In this document: piece by piece, positions 43,501-57,000 of the stretch | Numbering within the stretch: the stretch's first letter is position 1 | How the letters are laid out: every line of letters starts with the position of its first letter | Origin: Liolophura sinensis | Taxonomy: Eukaryota > Mollusca > Polyplacophora > Chitonida > Chitonidae | Length of the DNA: 64,000 bases | NCBI RefSeq assembly: GCF_032854445.1 | Contig: NC_088307.1 | Span: forward strand, 2,048,001 to 2,112,000 | Direction of reading: 5' to 3' | Translations under genes and position numbers: made by a program | Notes under the pieces: model-generated | Told to the model about the DNA's origin: nothing | Seen by the model: only the letters and a program-made list of their open reading frames with translations | Database searches by the model: none

Positions 43501-46500
43501 GCCAAGTCCTGTAAACTCAGGGGGCCTCCTTCATGCCCTGACTGAAACAACAACAGCAGCAGCACTGAAAATTTCTACTCCCGTGAAGTTCTTCTGCTAG
43601 CTTTATGTCATAATCAATGCCTATGTCTGCATTTTTAATGAACATTTTCTGTGTGTGTTTTTCAGCTTTGTCTTCCCCACAAAATTTATGTTTCAGACAA
43701 CTTCTAGGTTCCATTGTGAATTCAACATTTATGTTAAGTAAGTAGGAACAAAACTGTTCCTTCTGGCTATTGAGAGTGGGCACAGGATTAGCAATCCTTG
43801 CTCTTTAAGTCAAATCCTTGCCCTTGAGCTTCAAATTGGTCTTAATTTTGGACAGCATTTCAGACTATCTCTATCATAGAACCCTTCATTAAAAACATGG
43901 AGTCTTTAGAACTGGATGTTTAAATTAAACAATGTCCTCCCAAAAACACAGAGTTAATAGAAACTGTGGCCAATGTGTATGATGTTACATGAAACAGATT
44001 CAGGTTAACAGTTAACAGGTAATCTTTTGGTACAATTCAACAAATTTCCCGAAAGTTAAAACTCATTTTTTAAGTCTCCTCATTGAGAGAATGGTAAAGG
44101 AATAGACTGTTATAAAACAGACTGTTATGAAATAGTTTGAAATTCAGTACTACAGTCAGTGCTGTTATGCTCACTCTGACAGTCTAAATTTGAAGAGAAA
44201 CTCTCAAACCAGTCTTTCAGACTTCCACATCAGTAAATGTACATGAACCAAGGCTATATTCCGAATTATTAGTAGAGGTCTTATTTGATTTCCTGGGTAA
44301 AAATATTCAAACAGTAATACAAAGTGGGATCAAGTTCTGTAATTCTTCAACCTTCTTGCATGTTAATAAGGTGCTTATTCAAGCATATTCTGAAAGCATT
44401 ATTCTGTGTACACTAATATAATTATACTTTCTGTGAAACCCTGAAATTGGCAAACCCAACCAACGTACGTTTGTCTCAAAAATCTAATTATAAATGAACA
44501 TAAATTACACTGACAGTTGCTCTTTCGTATGCGAAAAGGCTGAGGAATTAGGGTGAGAAAAACACGGCACTGATTTCCAACACTTAAAAATACACTAGCT
44601 ATATATGAATGACTTCTTCAAGATTCAACTTCATGATGCAAAACAAGAAAGAATCAAGAAAACTAATGCCAAGAGGAAAACTTCTTATTTCTGCCCATTT
44701 GATATTTTGTCCTTATAAAGGACAAAATAAGAGTCTGTATCAGACAAAGGGCACATCGCAAAACATGTATGGTTAAACCCCATCGTTCCCATAACCTTTT
44801 TAATACTGGCTAATGGTATTAATATCCTGTGCGCTAAACATGCTCAGCTGCATCTTATCTTTTCTCTGATGTTCTAAGTATTTAATTTATTTTATTATTC
44901 TTAAACGCCACACTCAAAAATATTTTATTGATTTGATGGCGGTGGAGGAAACCCACCAGCCTTTGTCAAGTCACTGACAAACTTTCTCATGCCTAATGTA
45001 CAGGCTCCCACACCATTATGGGTGGAGAAAACCCATTAACCTTTGTCGAGTCACTGACAAACTTTCTCATGCCTAATGTACGGACTTCCACACCATTGTG
45101 GGTGGAGAAAACCCACCGACCTTTGTCGAGTCACTGACAAACTTTCTCATGCCTAATGTACAGACTTTCCACACCATTATGGGTGGAGAAAACCCATTAA
45201 CCTTTGTCAAGTCACTGACAAACTTTCTCATGCCTAATGTACAGACTTTCCACACCATTATGGGTGGAGAAAACCCATTAACCTTTGTCAAGTCTCTGAC
45301 AAACTTTCTCATGCCCAATGTACAGACTTCCACACAATTGTGGGTGGAGAAAACCCATTAACCTTTGTCAAGTCTCTGACAAACTTTCTCATGCCTAATG
45401 TACAGGCTCCCACACCATTATGGGTGGAGAAAACCCATTAACCTTTGTCAAGTCACTGACAAACTTTCTCATGCCTAATGTACAGGCTCCCACACCATTA
45501 TGGGTGGAGAAACCCATTAACGTTTGTCGAGTCACTGACAAACTTTCTCATGCCTAATGTACGGACTTCCACACCATTGTGGGTGGAGAAAACCCACCGA
45601 CCTTTGTCGAGTCACTGACAAACTTTCTCATGCCTAATGTACAGACTTTCCACACCATTATGGGTGGAGAAAACCCATTAACCTTTGTCAAGTCACTGAC
45701 AAACTTTCTCATGCCTAATGTACAGACTTTCCACACCATTATGGGTGGAGAAAAACCCATTAACCTTTGTCAAGTCACTGACAAACTTTCTCATGCCCAA
45801 TGTACAGACTTCCACACAATTGTGGGTGGAGAAAACCCATTAACCTTTGTCAAGTCACTGACAAACTTTCTCATGCCTAATGTACAGACTTTCCACACCA
45901 TTATGGGTGGAAAAAACCCATTAACTTTTGTCGAGTCACTGACAAACTTTCTCATACCTAATGTACAGACTTTCCACACCATTATGGGTGGAGAAAACCC
46001 ACCAACCTTTGTCGAGTCACTGACAAACTTTCTCATGCCTATTGTAGAGACTTCCACACCATTGTGGGTGGAGAAAACCCACCAACCTTTGTCAAGTCAC
46101 TGACAAACTTTCTCATGCCTAATGTACAGACTTCCACACCATTGTGGGTGGAGAAAACCCACCAACCTTTGTCGAGTCACTGACAAACTTTCTCATGCTT
46201 TAATTACAGATTTCCACACCATTTTGGTGGAAGACGAGAGGCCTCTACAATGAACAGAATCCTTAGTCTGCACACAAACACGTAGACCACACCAAGTTAC
46301 ATCATTGTTTTGTGGGCAACATACATTTTATTCCAATGTCAGAGGAGGGTATAAAAATAATGCATATAAATTACCTAATCTGCAGAAAATTTGGAAGGTC
46401 CCAGCAATTTTTCATGTTGAAGACATATTTACATGATCAGAAAGGTTTGAAAATCAGGAAAATCATAAAAATATCATGATCAGACAAGATAAAAAGTTGG

Positions 46501-49500
46501 ATTTTCAGCCTTATTTATATCCCATTCTCGACATTTTTGAGTCGGCTCACCTGCAAAAAAAGATAAAATACAACTGGTGTCATTTCATTGTCGCAGAGGC
46601 CCCATGAAAAATGCGAGGAGGACAAATCTAGGACTCCCTGTGGAAATGCCGGGGCTTGACCCCACACCATTCCACTGAACAACACATACATAACCCACTC
46701 CCTCCTATATCCCACTGCTTGTCTCGTAGTACTACAGGTGCTTGGTAAGCAGTACCTGATCTTGTAGACTGAGCGCTATAGCCAGCTCCACCATGGTCTC
46801 GTCATCTGCATCTGGGGGGATGTCCACCATGGGAGGGAAGTTCCCACCGGCGTTAAGGAGCTCCTCCAGGGGTATGGGGTTGCCCTGGTGGTTCTGGTCA
46901 GAAGGTTCCAGTACCATGGGCTCATGGTTGTTCTCCTAAAACAACAACAACACCCAGTTCTCACAAACGTGTCCCCAACTAACTTTTTGTAGCTTTTTAC
47001 ATAAATTACGTTACCTTGTACCACCTCAGCTCAGAAAACATCATGAGAAACTTTTCAAAAAATGTGCCCACAGCTAATTCTATACAGCAGACACTGTAAG
47101 CCCCATACTGGCTTCCATATTTACAAGCTATTCTTGGGGCGTGGACTTCATTTCATCTAATTGCCTTTCCAAGTTCAGATTCTTCCGTGATACATATTCC
47201 ATTACCCATGAAGACTAAGAGTCTATTTTTCATAAAAAATCTATCTTTCAAGGTCCTCAGAGACATCATGCATAAAGGGCAACACTTTTTTTTAGCTAAT
47301 CATGAAAACATATTCACCAGATGATTTACATGTTGGTAGACAAACCAGTCTATTCATTAAAGCTGAGCTTGTAAGATGTGAGCTGGCCTGTAGCCTGAGA
47401 TGTCCTCATTGACCTGGCCTTTAATAAACGTCAGAATCTCTTCTTTCTCTTACCAAACTAGTAATGGTCTTTCATAGCTTACCAGCTTAACTTCATGATT
47501 ATCATGGAGGCCAAACTGTATGATGGACATAAAATAACACTGTAGAATCTAGCTTTTGAGAAATTTACACACCAGATTTAACGTATGGGTTCTTAGGGTC
47601 TGTGTAATGTGCCTCCTTGTTGCAGTACGGATGCCCACCGCTCTTTTATCTAGTGCTGCTTCACTGAAACGACTTCCTGATTCATCATACTCTGATTTCA
47701 CATTAAAGCCAAAAAAACAAACAAACATAAACTACCTCCTGTATGATATACTGTATGATAATTCACACTATGAAACAAGGTGCACTGTTAAGACAACATT
47801 GTGACCAATAAGGAAGGGAGGTAACAAAACACTTGAGACTGACCACGACTTCATACTGGTCCGAGTCTTGATCTGCCTCCACCTGTAGCAGGTCCGGAGG
47901 AGGGCCGCTGAGAGATGGGGTGTTGTCAGACTGAGATTTGTCTCCCCTGTCGTCATCATCATCGTCATCATCCTCACCACCAGCGCCACCTACAGTCACA
48001 AAATACAGTTATGTTTAACTCGTTATTCACCAGACAAAGGATCCAGGCGACACCAACTATGTTATGTGTTTTGCTGAGGAGTCAAAGCTACAAAATCCAC
48101 ATACGCAACGGAAAATAAATTTTATGATCGACCATAGTTTTGTCTGACCTTGATGATTTTTTGATTTTTATTTTTTTCAAGGCATTCTAATCACAAAATA
48201 TGCCTTCGATAGTAAAACTTGTGGAGTCATTCCCAGAAACTAAATGGCACTTAATAAAACGAAGTAATTTTGCTTGTAAACAAAAATTTAAACTGGTGGC
48301 CTTACTTGTGAATTACATGTATTATCTTTAGTATTTCTTTTAGCCATGAATATGTCTCACCTTATCTGGTCTCTCTACTGACACACTCACAACGCTACCT
48401 CACTGAACTGGTATGCTGAAGACACCAGACATGACACAGAGACACCAGCCAGTAATGTGTACAGGTCAATGTTATGACCAAGAATCTACTCCTTTGTTTA
48501 CCACTCTCATTGGCACAGGATCAACTGACACAAGACTGAACCGTACCGACACCTATTAAACTGGATCACAGAGTATGAATCCAAGAAATACCTGGCAAGT
48601 TTTGGGGTTTAGGCCTAAGCAAGTACCCTGTACATGAGGTCCTTGCTGGAGTCAGATAAGTGTGTTTTACTGACACTAATCTCAAAGCTGTGTGTATATT
48701 GATTTATTTATTTATTTGAGTGGTGTTTAACGCCGTAATCAAGAATCACTTATACGACGGCGGCCAGCATTATGGTGGGTGGAAACCAGGATACCCACGA
48801 CCAACCGCAGGTAGCTGCAGACCGTCCCACGTACGGGCTGTGGGTATAAGACAGTAAATCAACAATAAACATAAATAAAATGTGTATTAAAGGTTTTTTG
48901 TTCTTTCATCACAAAACTTTGCAAGAAAGTCAGGAACTGTTTTTAACACTTTGTGCCCAGCTTACCCGGGGAGCTACACCTGGGGGGCGAAGGAATAAAG
49001 ACTCGTCGTCTCCTGTGGTTGGGTCGTAGCGCTCTGATCATGGCCTGCTTGCAGGAGAAACTTACTGCTGGGTCCTACAACACAAATATAGCTTCGTTTT
49101 ATTACACTACATATTGTAAAAAGGCAAATAATTACTTGGTGGTAAATTTCTACTTAAACGTGTTACCTCTGTCATGCCAAATTACCATAGCACAGATACA
49201 TTTAAGGCACTAATGAAACTTTGGAATGAGAAAGGCGGCCAACAGTGAAAAGAAAACGATCTTTATATAACATTACAATACAGATTAAAAAAAAAAAGAA
49301 CACAATAAAAGAAATATACGAAATTATTTTTAATGTTTGATTATGTCTTAAATAGAACTATATACATACGCATTTCTCAATTTTCAAAATGAAATTCCAG
49401 AAAGTTCCAGAAAGGTATCACTTACTTTTACACATCTAACTAGGTCGAAATTATACCCATGAGAATTCAATAAGTTTGCCTCTTGGCTGTGTTAGGTAAA

Positions 49501-52500
49501 CTTACTGGACACAGAAGCAGTCTGATGTAATGCTTGGTTGCCAAGGGCACGTTGTCAAGGTCACACAGAGTGAAGGCATGAATGGTCTCCACCATCGCTC
49601 CTACAGTAGCTTCAATGTGACCCAACCCTGCAACAACAACAACACTCACAAAATAACAAGCTAGGTGCACTACCTGCTTTTCACGCATTATCACGCAAGA
49701 TTTGTAATACTGGAGCATCCCTGTAAGTGGGAATTTGCGAGTCACGTGGTCTGTCTAGAAGAGAAAAGCCAACAGTGCACCTCAATGAAAATAAAAACAA
49801 TCTGACTGGTGACTGTCATTTTCAGGAATGTGACAGTTGTCAAGTCTTCTTTCTTTTTGTGGCAAAAACTTCAGAGAGCCTGGATTAAAACACCAAAAAC
49901 TGGGCTCAAACCCCAGCAGAACCAAACCAAAAGGAATGGAACTTGACATCCTTCATCCAAGAGGACTTCCTGGATTACACAATATCACACTATCCAGCTT
50001 CTACATGTCAGACCAAAACTTGTATGCTACATCCTACACCAGCCCTTACTCTAAAGTCACAAACTCACCACAGGCAAACCACTAACAGACTACAAGCACA
50101 CTACTGGGAGGCTCCTCACTTTGATTTAAGACTTCCCCAGCAGAACCAAACCAAAAGGAATGGAACTTGACATCCTTCATCCAAGCGAACTTCCTGGATT
50201 ACACAATATCACACTATCCAGCTTCTACATGTCAGACCAAAACTTGTATGCTACATCCTACACCAACCTTTACTCTAAAGTCACAAACTCACCACAGGCA
50301 AACCACTAACAGACTACAAGCACACTACTGGGAGGCTCCTCGCTTGATTTAAGACTTCTACCTTTATCGTATTGATTGTTGGTAAACGCCACACTCAAGA
50401 ACATTCAACATTTACGGTAACAGTCATTTTCAACAGATGAGGAAACTGTGATGCCCATAAACCACCGACCTTTGGCACATATCTGATGATCTTTCCCACC
50501 TTTAGTCCAGTTTAAACTTAATGCGGTGACCAAGTAACTACACATTTTACACCTGGCAGCCTGATGTTGTAAGAACAAACCTGCAATTATCCAGGTCAAG
50601 ACTGACGTACCTGGCAAACAGACAGGTGCCAACATGGGGTTAGCAGGTTTGATCTCATGAAGTCTCCAGAACGTGTTCGCCAGACGGCTGATGAAGTGTT
50701 GAGAGTCAGGCTCCACAGTCTTTGAGGCCACGCCCTTACTGTCTTTGTCAGTGATCTCATGAGCTGGGGGTAAAAACACAATCCCGGGGTTTAACTAATT
50801 TTAGACATTTATTTGATTGGCGGTCAGTTATGTGGGTGGAGGAAACTGGAATGCCCCTGGTAAAACGGATATAACTTTGTCAAAACTGAATAAAACAGGC
50901 CAAACATCGAATATGATCTGTAAATCCCCTTGGTGAAGCCATGTAGCAAGTTTTAATTCACAGTAATGAGCCCCTTTGAAAACAAGGCTGGAAAACTGCT
51001 GATGAACTTGATCTGTAACTCATCATGGTGAAATTTTGTACAAAGCTCAAACACGACGAGACATTAGAAAAAACAAAAACCTGCAAAACTATTTCATGAC
51101 AGGCAGGGAAGATAATCTTACAGTCCTCTTTGACACAGGTTGATGGGTCATAAATCCACATCAAACTACAAAGTCCACATACCTGTGCCAGAGTCTGGTG
51201 TACTGACAACAGGCTTCTCCGTGTACCGGACCAGATTGTTGGGCCTGGCCACAGCCACTGACCGCGCAGTGACCACCAGCCTCTGGAAGCCCTCCACATC
51301 CAGGTGACCACCGTCCTGAGAGAGGCACTGCATCACATGACACAGCTGAGACTGGTCCTGGTAACAAGTTATTCCATGGGTATTCTCAACAAACTAATAT
51401 GAATTCTATTTTATTTATAAAATTCATACCATGATAGTCCTAGAGATTTTAATCATATTCTTTTCAGCTGATGTGGAATTTATTCACATGTAAAACATGT
51501 TTGGTACCAAAAGAGTTTCTTCATTAAATTTAAGAATACAGTGTACCCGTACATGTAATGTTTTCATACCGACATGCAGAGTACACTGCTCCCTCAATAC
51601 CCTCATTCCCCAACCATTTGGCATATGAAAGAGCAACTGTCAGTGCAATTTATGCATCTTTTTCATTTCGTTTTGGAGACATAACTATATTGGTTGGGTC
51701 AGGCTAATTTTAGGTTTACACAAAAGGTATAGTTTTATCTATCTACACAGAATGATGCCTTCAAAATGTGCTTAAATAAACACCCTGCAAACGTGTGAAA
51801 AGGTTCAAGAATTACAATAATTAAAACAGGGTTCTTCAATAATTTTGATGTCAAAGCATACAAACAATGTTTAAACAATTTCCCTGAGAGATATAAAGAT
51901 ATAATAAATCCTGGTTTGTTTTCGCATGAATAGACAAACTACAGACAAACCACAGACACACTACAGACAAACTGCAGACAAACAACAGACACACTACAGA
52001 CAAACCACAGACAAACCTATTGTTCTAAAATAATCGAGTTAACACCTAATTCTTGAACCATCCACTATGGCTACTGTGACCTGATGACTGACCTTGTGGC
52101 TGTGGTAGGCCGTCTTGTTGGAGTAAAGGGAGCTAAGCAATGACTTGGTGTGTTGTTGTACACTGGTGGGTGTGGGTAAAGTCAGCAGCTCTGTGGCCAG
52201 GTCAAGGGCAGTCTTCGCACATGGGGGCTGTCCATGGAGAAAATTAGTCATTTATTGTTCAATGCTGTACTCCAGAATATTTCATTTATAAAACAAGTAG
52301 TCAGTTTGATGGATGGAGGACACTGGACTATCCTGCCAAAGTAAACCACAAACCTTTGACAAGTGACTTACAAACTTTCCATCGTCGTATAAATCCCTGT
52401 CCAGACTATCCAACATCGTTCAACTTCTGTTGACTCAACAGCAAGTTGAATGCTGTTGAGGTGAGTTGAGTATCCCGTCCACACTACAAATCAGATACGT

Positions 52501-53980
52501 CAACACTGTCCAACACTGCTGTCGTGTGCCAAATGCCTTAAGACGGTCACGTTACTTCTACACGCCCGCTGATTGGCCACTGGCACTCAACTTGACTCAA
52601 CCCGTTGACAAAAAATACACATGCACATTTTCGAATCAACCATGTTGGATGATGTTGAGTGTTGTTGAACCAAGTTGAAGAACCCATCCAGACTACTCAA
52701 CACGGCTCAACTTGTTGACTCAACTTCAAGTTGACTCTTGTTGAGTCAACAAAATTTGAGCGATGCTGGATAATCTGGACAGGGCTTAAGTGAAATATTC
52801 TTGAGTGCAGCGTAAAACACCAATTCAATAAATAAATACACAAACTTTTACACATTTTAACACAGATTTTTCAGACAAATTTCTTGATGGAATGCAAGTA
52901 CTTCAAACAAACATTAGTTGAAAGAGCCAGTGAGGGCCTAAAACACCTGAATTATTTACTTAATTATCTTATAATTTGAAGCAGAACTTGTAATACTCAC
53001 CTTTTCTTCGGGTTGATTGGAAGCAAAGGCTCCGTCCAACACTTCAAGGGCACTGGCCAATAGCCTAGAGAATACAGGGTTCATTACAATGTTTTACCAT
53101 CACAATTATTTTATGCACACTATTCCCTCAAAACAAACTTTACATCAGCCATTAATACAATGTTCTATTTGTTTTTATTTCTTCTGATGATTCTTTTTTG
53201 CCCCTTTCTGCTTCAAATCATTTTCACATGAGTATCTTTTTGTGGCAGGTCAATCCCTATGCCAACATATTCAGACTGTTGTCTCACTGAGACACCAGAC
53301 ACCTGATCTGCCACAGTATATACCCGGCCTAGCAGTATTTAACCTATCGCCTTACGCTCAGTGCAACATCACAAAAGTAGCAAGACTTCAAATTATGAAA
53401 TCTTAGGCACTACATTAGGCATGGCATGGAAACCATTTACCTAGGAAAAAAAATACCTACATTACGTTTATCTCAGAAAGAGTCATAGGTCTGACTGAGT
53501 TTTATATCCTACAGTCCTTTTCCCATTGCAATCTTTACCTATCAGTGGATGTTAACGGCAGGGGCGTGAGTGTGCTGCACTCTGTGTCAGCTGGCTGTAG
53601 CGCTCCTGACATCGGTACTTTAGACGCCGCTGTCACAGCGTTCTCTGTGAACTCCTCCGTCTCTTCTGGCCAACCAAACGACTCCTTAGACTTGACGTAG
53701 ACCTTGATGGAGTCTATGAGCGTCACGCCTGCCAGGTCGACACTCGCTCCAACTGTCAAGCACAACAACATGGTTCTCACCATGAATAGTACATACCGTA
53801 TATGAACAATTAACACATTCCTATCACTTTTAGAAGAAGTTGTCCTGAGGTTTAAACAGCGTTTAGAATACTACAAATCCCATAGGCAGGCAACATGTAT
53901 CATCTGTCAATGACACACCCTCTCACCAGTTTTATAACTCACACAGGCCAAAATGTGTCCTGAACTGAAGCTGCAGTCAG

Positions 53981-54041
<61 letters not shown>

Positions 54042-57000
54042 TGTAATATACTGAGGGCAAAGTTGTTATAAAAATACAAAAGTTATGCCAAGAGTTGTAC
54101 ACTGGACTGACGGTCTATTGCAGTCCACAATAAACAGAGCTGTGAAGAGTCCGAGAGTTAGACCTGTTTATACATTAAAGGTGACATTCCAATTAAATAC
54201 CTTAATAAGAGTTCTGTCAAAAGAATATGTAGAGACCTGCCTACTGTATGTATGTTTTAAGATTTCCCTTTGTATGTTGTGCAGGTAATAAAGTCCAATC
54301 TTACTGAAGAGCGTGAGCTTCTTGTCAGCTGTGAGGGACTCCTCTCTGGTGAAGGGCAGGTCGTACCAGCGGGCGCGGTTCACATTCACCTATCAGGTAG
54401 GAATAATAAGACAGTTAATTACTGTTCTGTAACACCCCAACCCACCAATCTATACTCGTGACATCAATTAGGTTTATGGCTGAGAGAGCTCCTGAAGCAG
54501 GGTGTCGGCCAAACAAGCAGGAGCTGCATTTTTCCTCAAGACCTTTCTGACAGAGAACATCTGACATAAAATATGTCTAGATCCCCACCGAAGGCCACCA
54601 ATAATTTAATGTTAAATTTGCATTATCGATAGGTCAGCACCATATTTGCAAATGATACACTGAAGACGTAATATGTATCAATTTCCATTTCCCTGATCAG
54701 TTTTATGTATTTATAAAAAGGCTTATCAAACACTTTTAGGGCAAAACTTTCAGGAAAAACTGTTTTTTTTATAATGCACCAGCAATTTATGTAGTGACAT
54801 CAGGTTTTCAAAACACACTTCACCATGGACTTATTCTAAAAATCACAGACTTTACTGAAACTGACTCAATTCAGGACAGGAAATGGCGACACAGGTAAGA
54901 CGAGTTTTGCTCACATGTGTCGTCCTGTTGAAGACTTCCAGGTACAAGGGTACTCTTTCCAGGCTCTGACTGCCCACCAGCACCCTTACCCCGACCATCA
55001 CGGTGGAACTGTTAGTGTTCAGGATGTCAATGGAGAAACCAGACGGCTGTAAAAGGGAACAGTGGATTACGGTAAACACGGAAGTACAAACGCCTTATGG
55101 CTAAGGCCATGAGGACAAAAATGTACTACAACCTAAAGACTAAGGCCATGAGGACAAAAACATACTACAGCCTAAAGACTAAGGTCATGAGGACAAAAAT
55201 GTACTACAACCTAAAGACTAAGGCCATGAGGACAATAAATGTACTACAACCTAAAGACTAAGGCCATGAGGACAAAAATGTACTACAACCTAAAGGCTAA
55301 GGCCATGAGGACAAAAATGTACTACAACCTAAAGTCTAAGGCCATGAGGACAAAAATGTACTACAACCTAAAGGCTAAGGCCATGAGGACAATAAATGTT
55401 CTACAGCCTAAAGACTAAGGTCATGAGGACAAAAATGTACTACAACCTAAAGGCTAAGGCCATGAGGACAAAAATGTACTACAACCTAAAGACTAAGGCC
55501 ATGAGGACAACAAATGTACTACAAACTAAAGACTAAGGCCATGAGGACAAAAACATACTACAGCCTAAAGACTAAGGCCATGAGGACCAAAATGTACTAC
55601 AACCTAAAGACTAAGACCATGAGGACAGAAATGTACTAAGGCTAAGGCCATGAGGACAAAAATGTAGTACAAACTAAAGACTAAGGCCATGAGGACAGAA
55701 ATGTACTACAACCTAAAGACTAAGGCCATGAGGACAAAAATGTAGTACAAACTAAAGACTTGGGCCATGAGGACAAAAATGTACTACAACCTAAAGACTA
55801 AGGCCATGAGGGCAAAAATGTACTACAACCTAAAGACTAAGGCCATGAGGACAAAAATTACTACAACCTAAAGACTAAGGCCATGAGGGCAAAAATGTAC
55901 TACAAACTAAAGACTAAGGCCATGAGGACAAAAATGTACTACAACCTAAAGACTAAGGCCATGAGGACAGAAATGTAGTACAAACTAAAGACTAAGGCCA
56001 TGAGGACAGAAATGTAGTACAAACTAAAGACTAAGGCCATGAGGACAGAAATGTACTACAACCTAAAGACTAAGGCCATGAGGACAAAAATGTACTACAA
56101 CCTAAAGACTAAGGCCATGAGGACAAAAATGTAGTACAACCTAAAGGCTAAGGCCATGAGGACAAAAATGTAGTACAAACTAAAGACTAAGGCCATGAGG
56201 ACAAAAATGTACTACAACGTAAAGACTAAGGCCATGAGGGCAAAAATGTACTACAACCTAAAGGCTAAGGCCATGAGGACAAAAATGTACTACAACCTAA
56301 AGACTAAGGCTATGAGGACAAAAATGTGCTACAACCTAAAGACTAAGGCCATTTGGACAAAAATGTACTACAACCTACAGAGTAATGGTTTTAAAATGAA
56401 GTAAGATATGCCAAAACAAGGAGAGGGATACATTTCTTAATAACTCCTCTATTTTATGTACAATTTCTGTTAATCCCTGTGAATCCTCAGAAATTACATC
56501 ATCGATGAACACAACTGAATCGCTGGAGCAGCTTAGCGTTCCAATTCAGGTTCTCCGCCCAACAACGCTGTTTTGACAGCAATCAGTGTTGACATCACCA
56601 CAGCAGGCTATTAAACTGTCAGACTGAACGTTACGACCTTAGAAATACTGCAGCTTAATGCCATTTTCACACTTCACAAAGAAAGCGGATGAAAGCCTAA
56701 CACATACATTTCAAGTCTGGTTAACAAAGATATTCAACAACATCCATTCCAGAAAAGGTGCCTCATCCTTTATCATGTAGACCAGGTTCCACCAGTATGC
56801 AGTCCTATTACTGTTCCGAGCAAGTAACTGGCACGGCAATATGCCTACAGCACAGGTAGTTGTCATGTGAATGTAACTATTTCTTTATGTTGAATACCTG
56901 GCAATGCCAGGGAGTACCAAGATTTTAGGCACGGTTAACTCAGAACCGAATACGGCTCTCCTACTCATCAGGTGGAATGCCTGAATTGAGACACTGCGAA

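Noticed and set aside
45579-46103. 174-codon repeat frame on plus ([16 protein letters not shown]..)
   Set aside because: SINE-derived satellite; the frame survives only where units happen to be 81 bp.
46515-46550. Missed UBR4 exon after the GCAG at 46551
   Set aside because: Frame stops after [11 protein letters not shown], no conserved residues are missing between w18 and w19, and no donor lies before the stop in phase.
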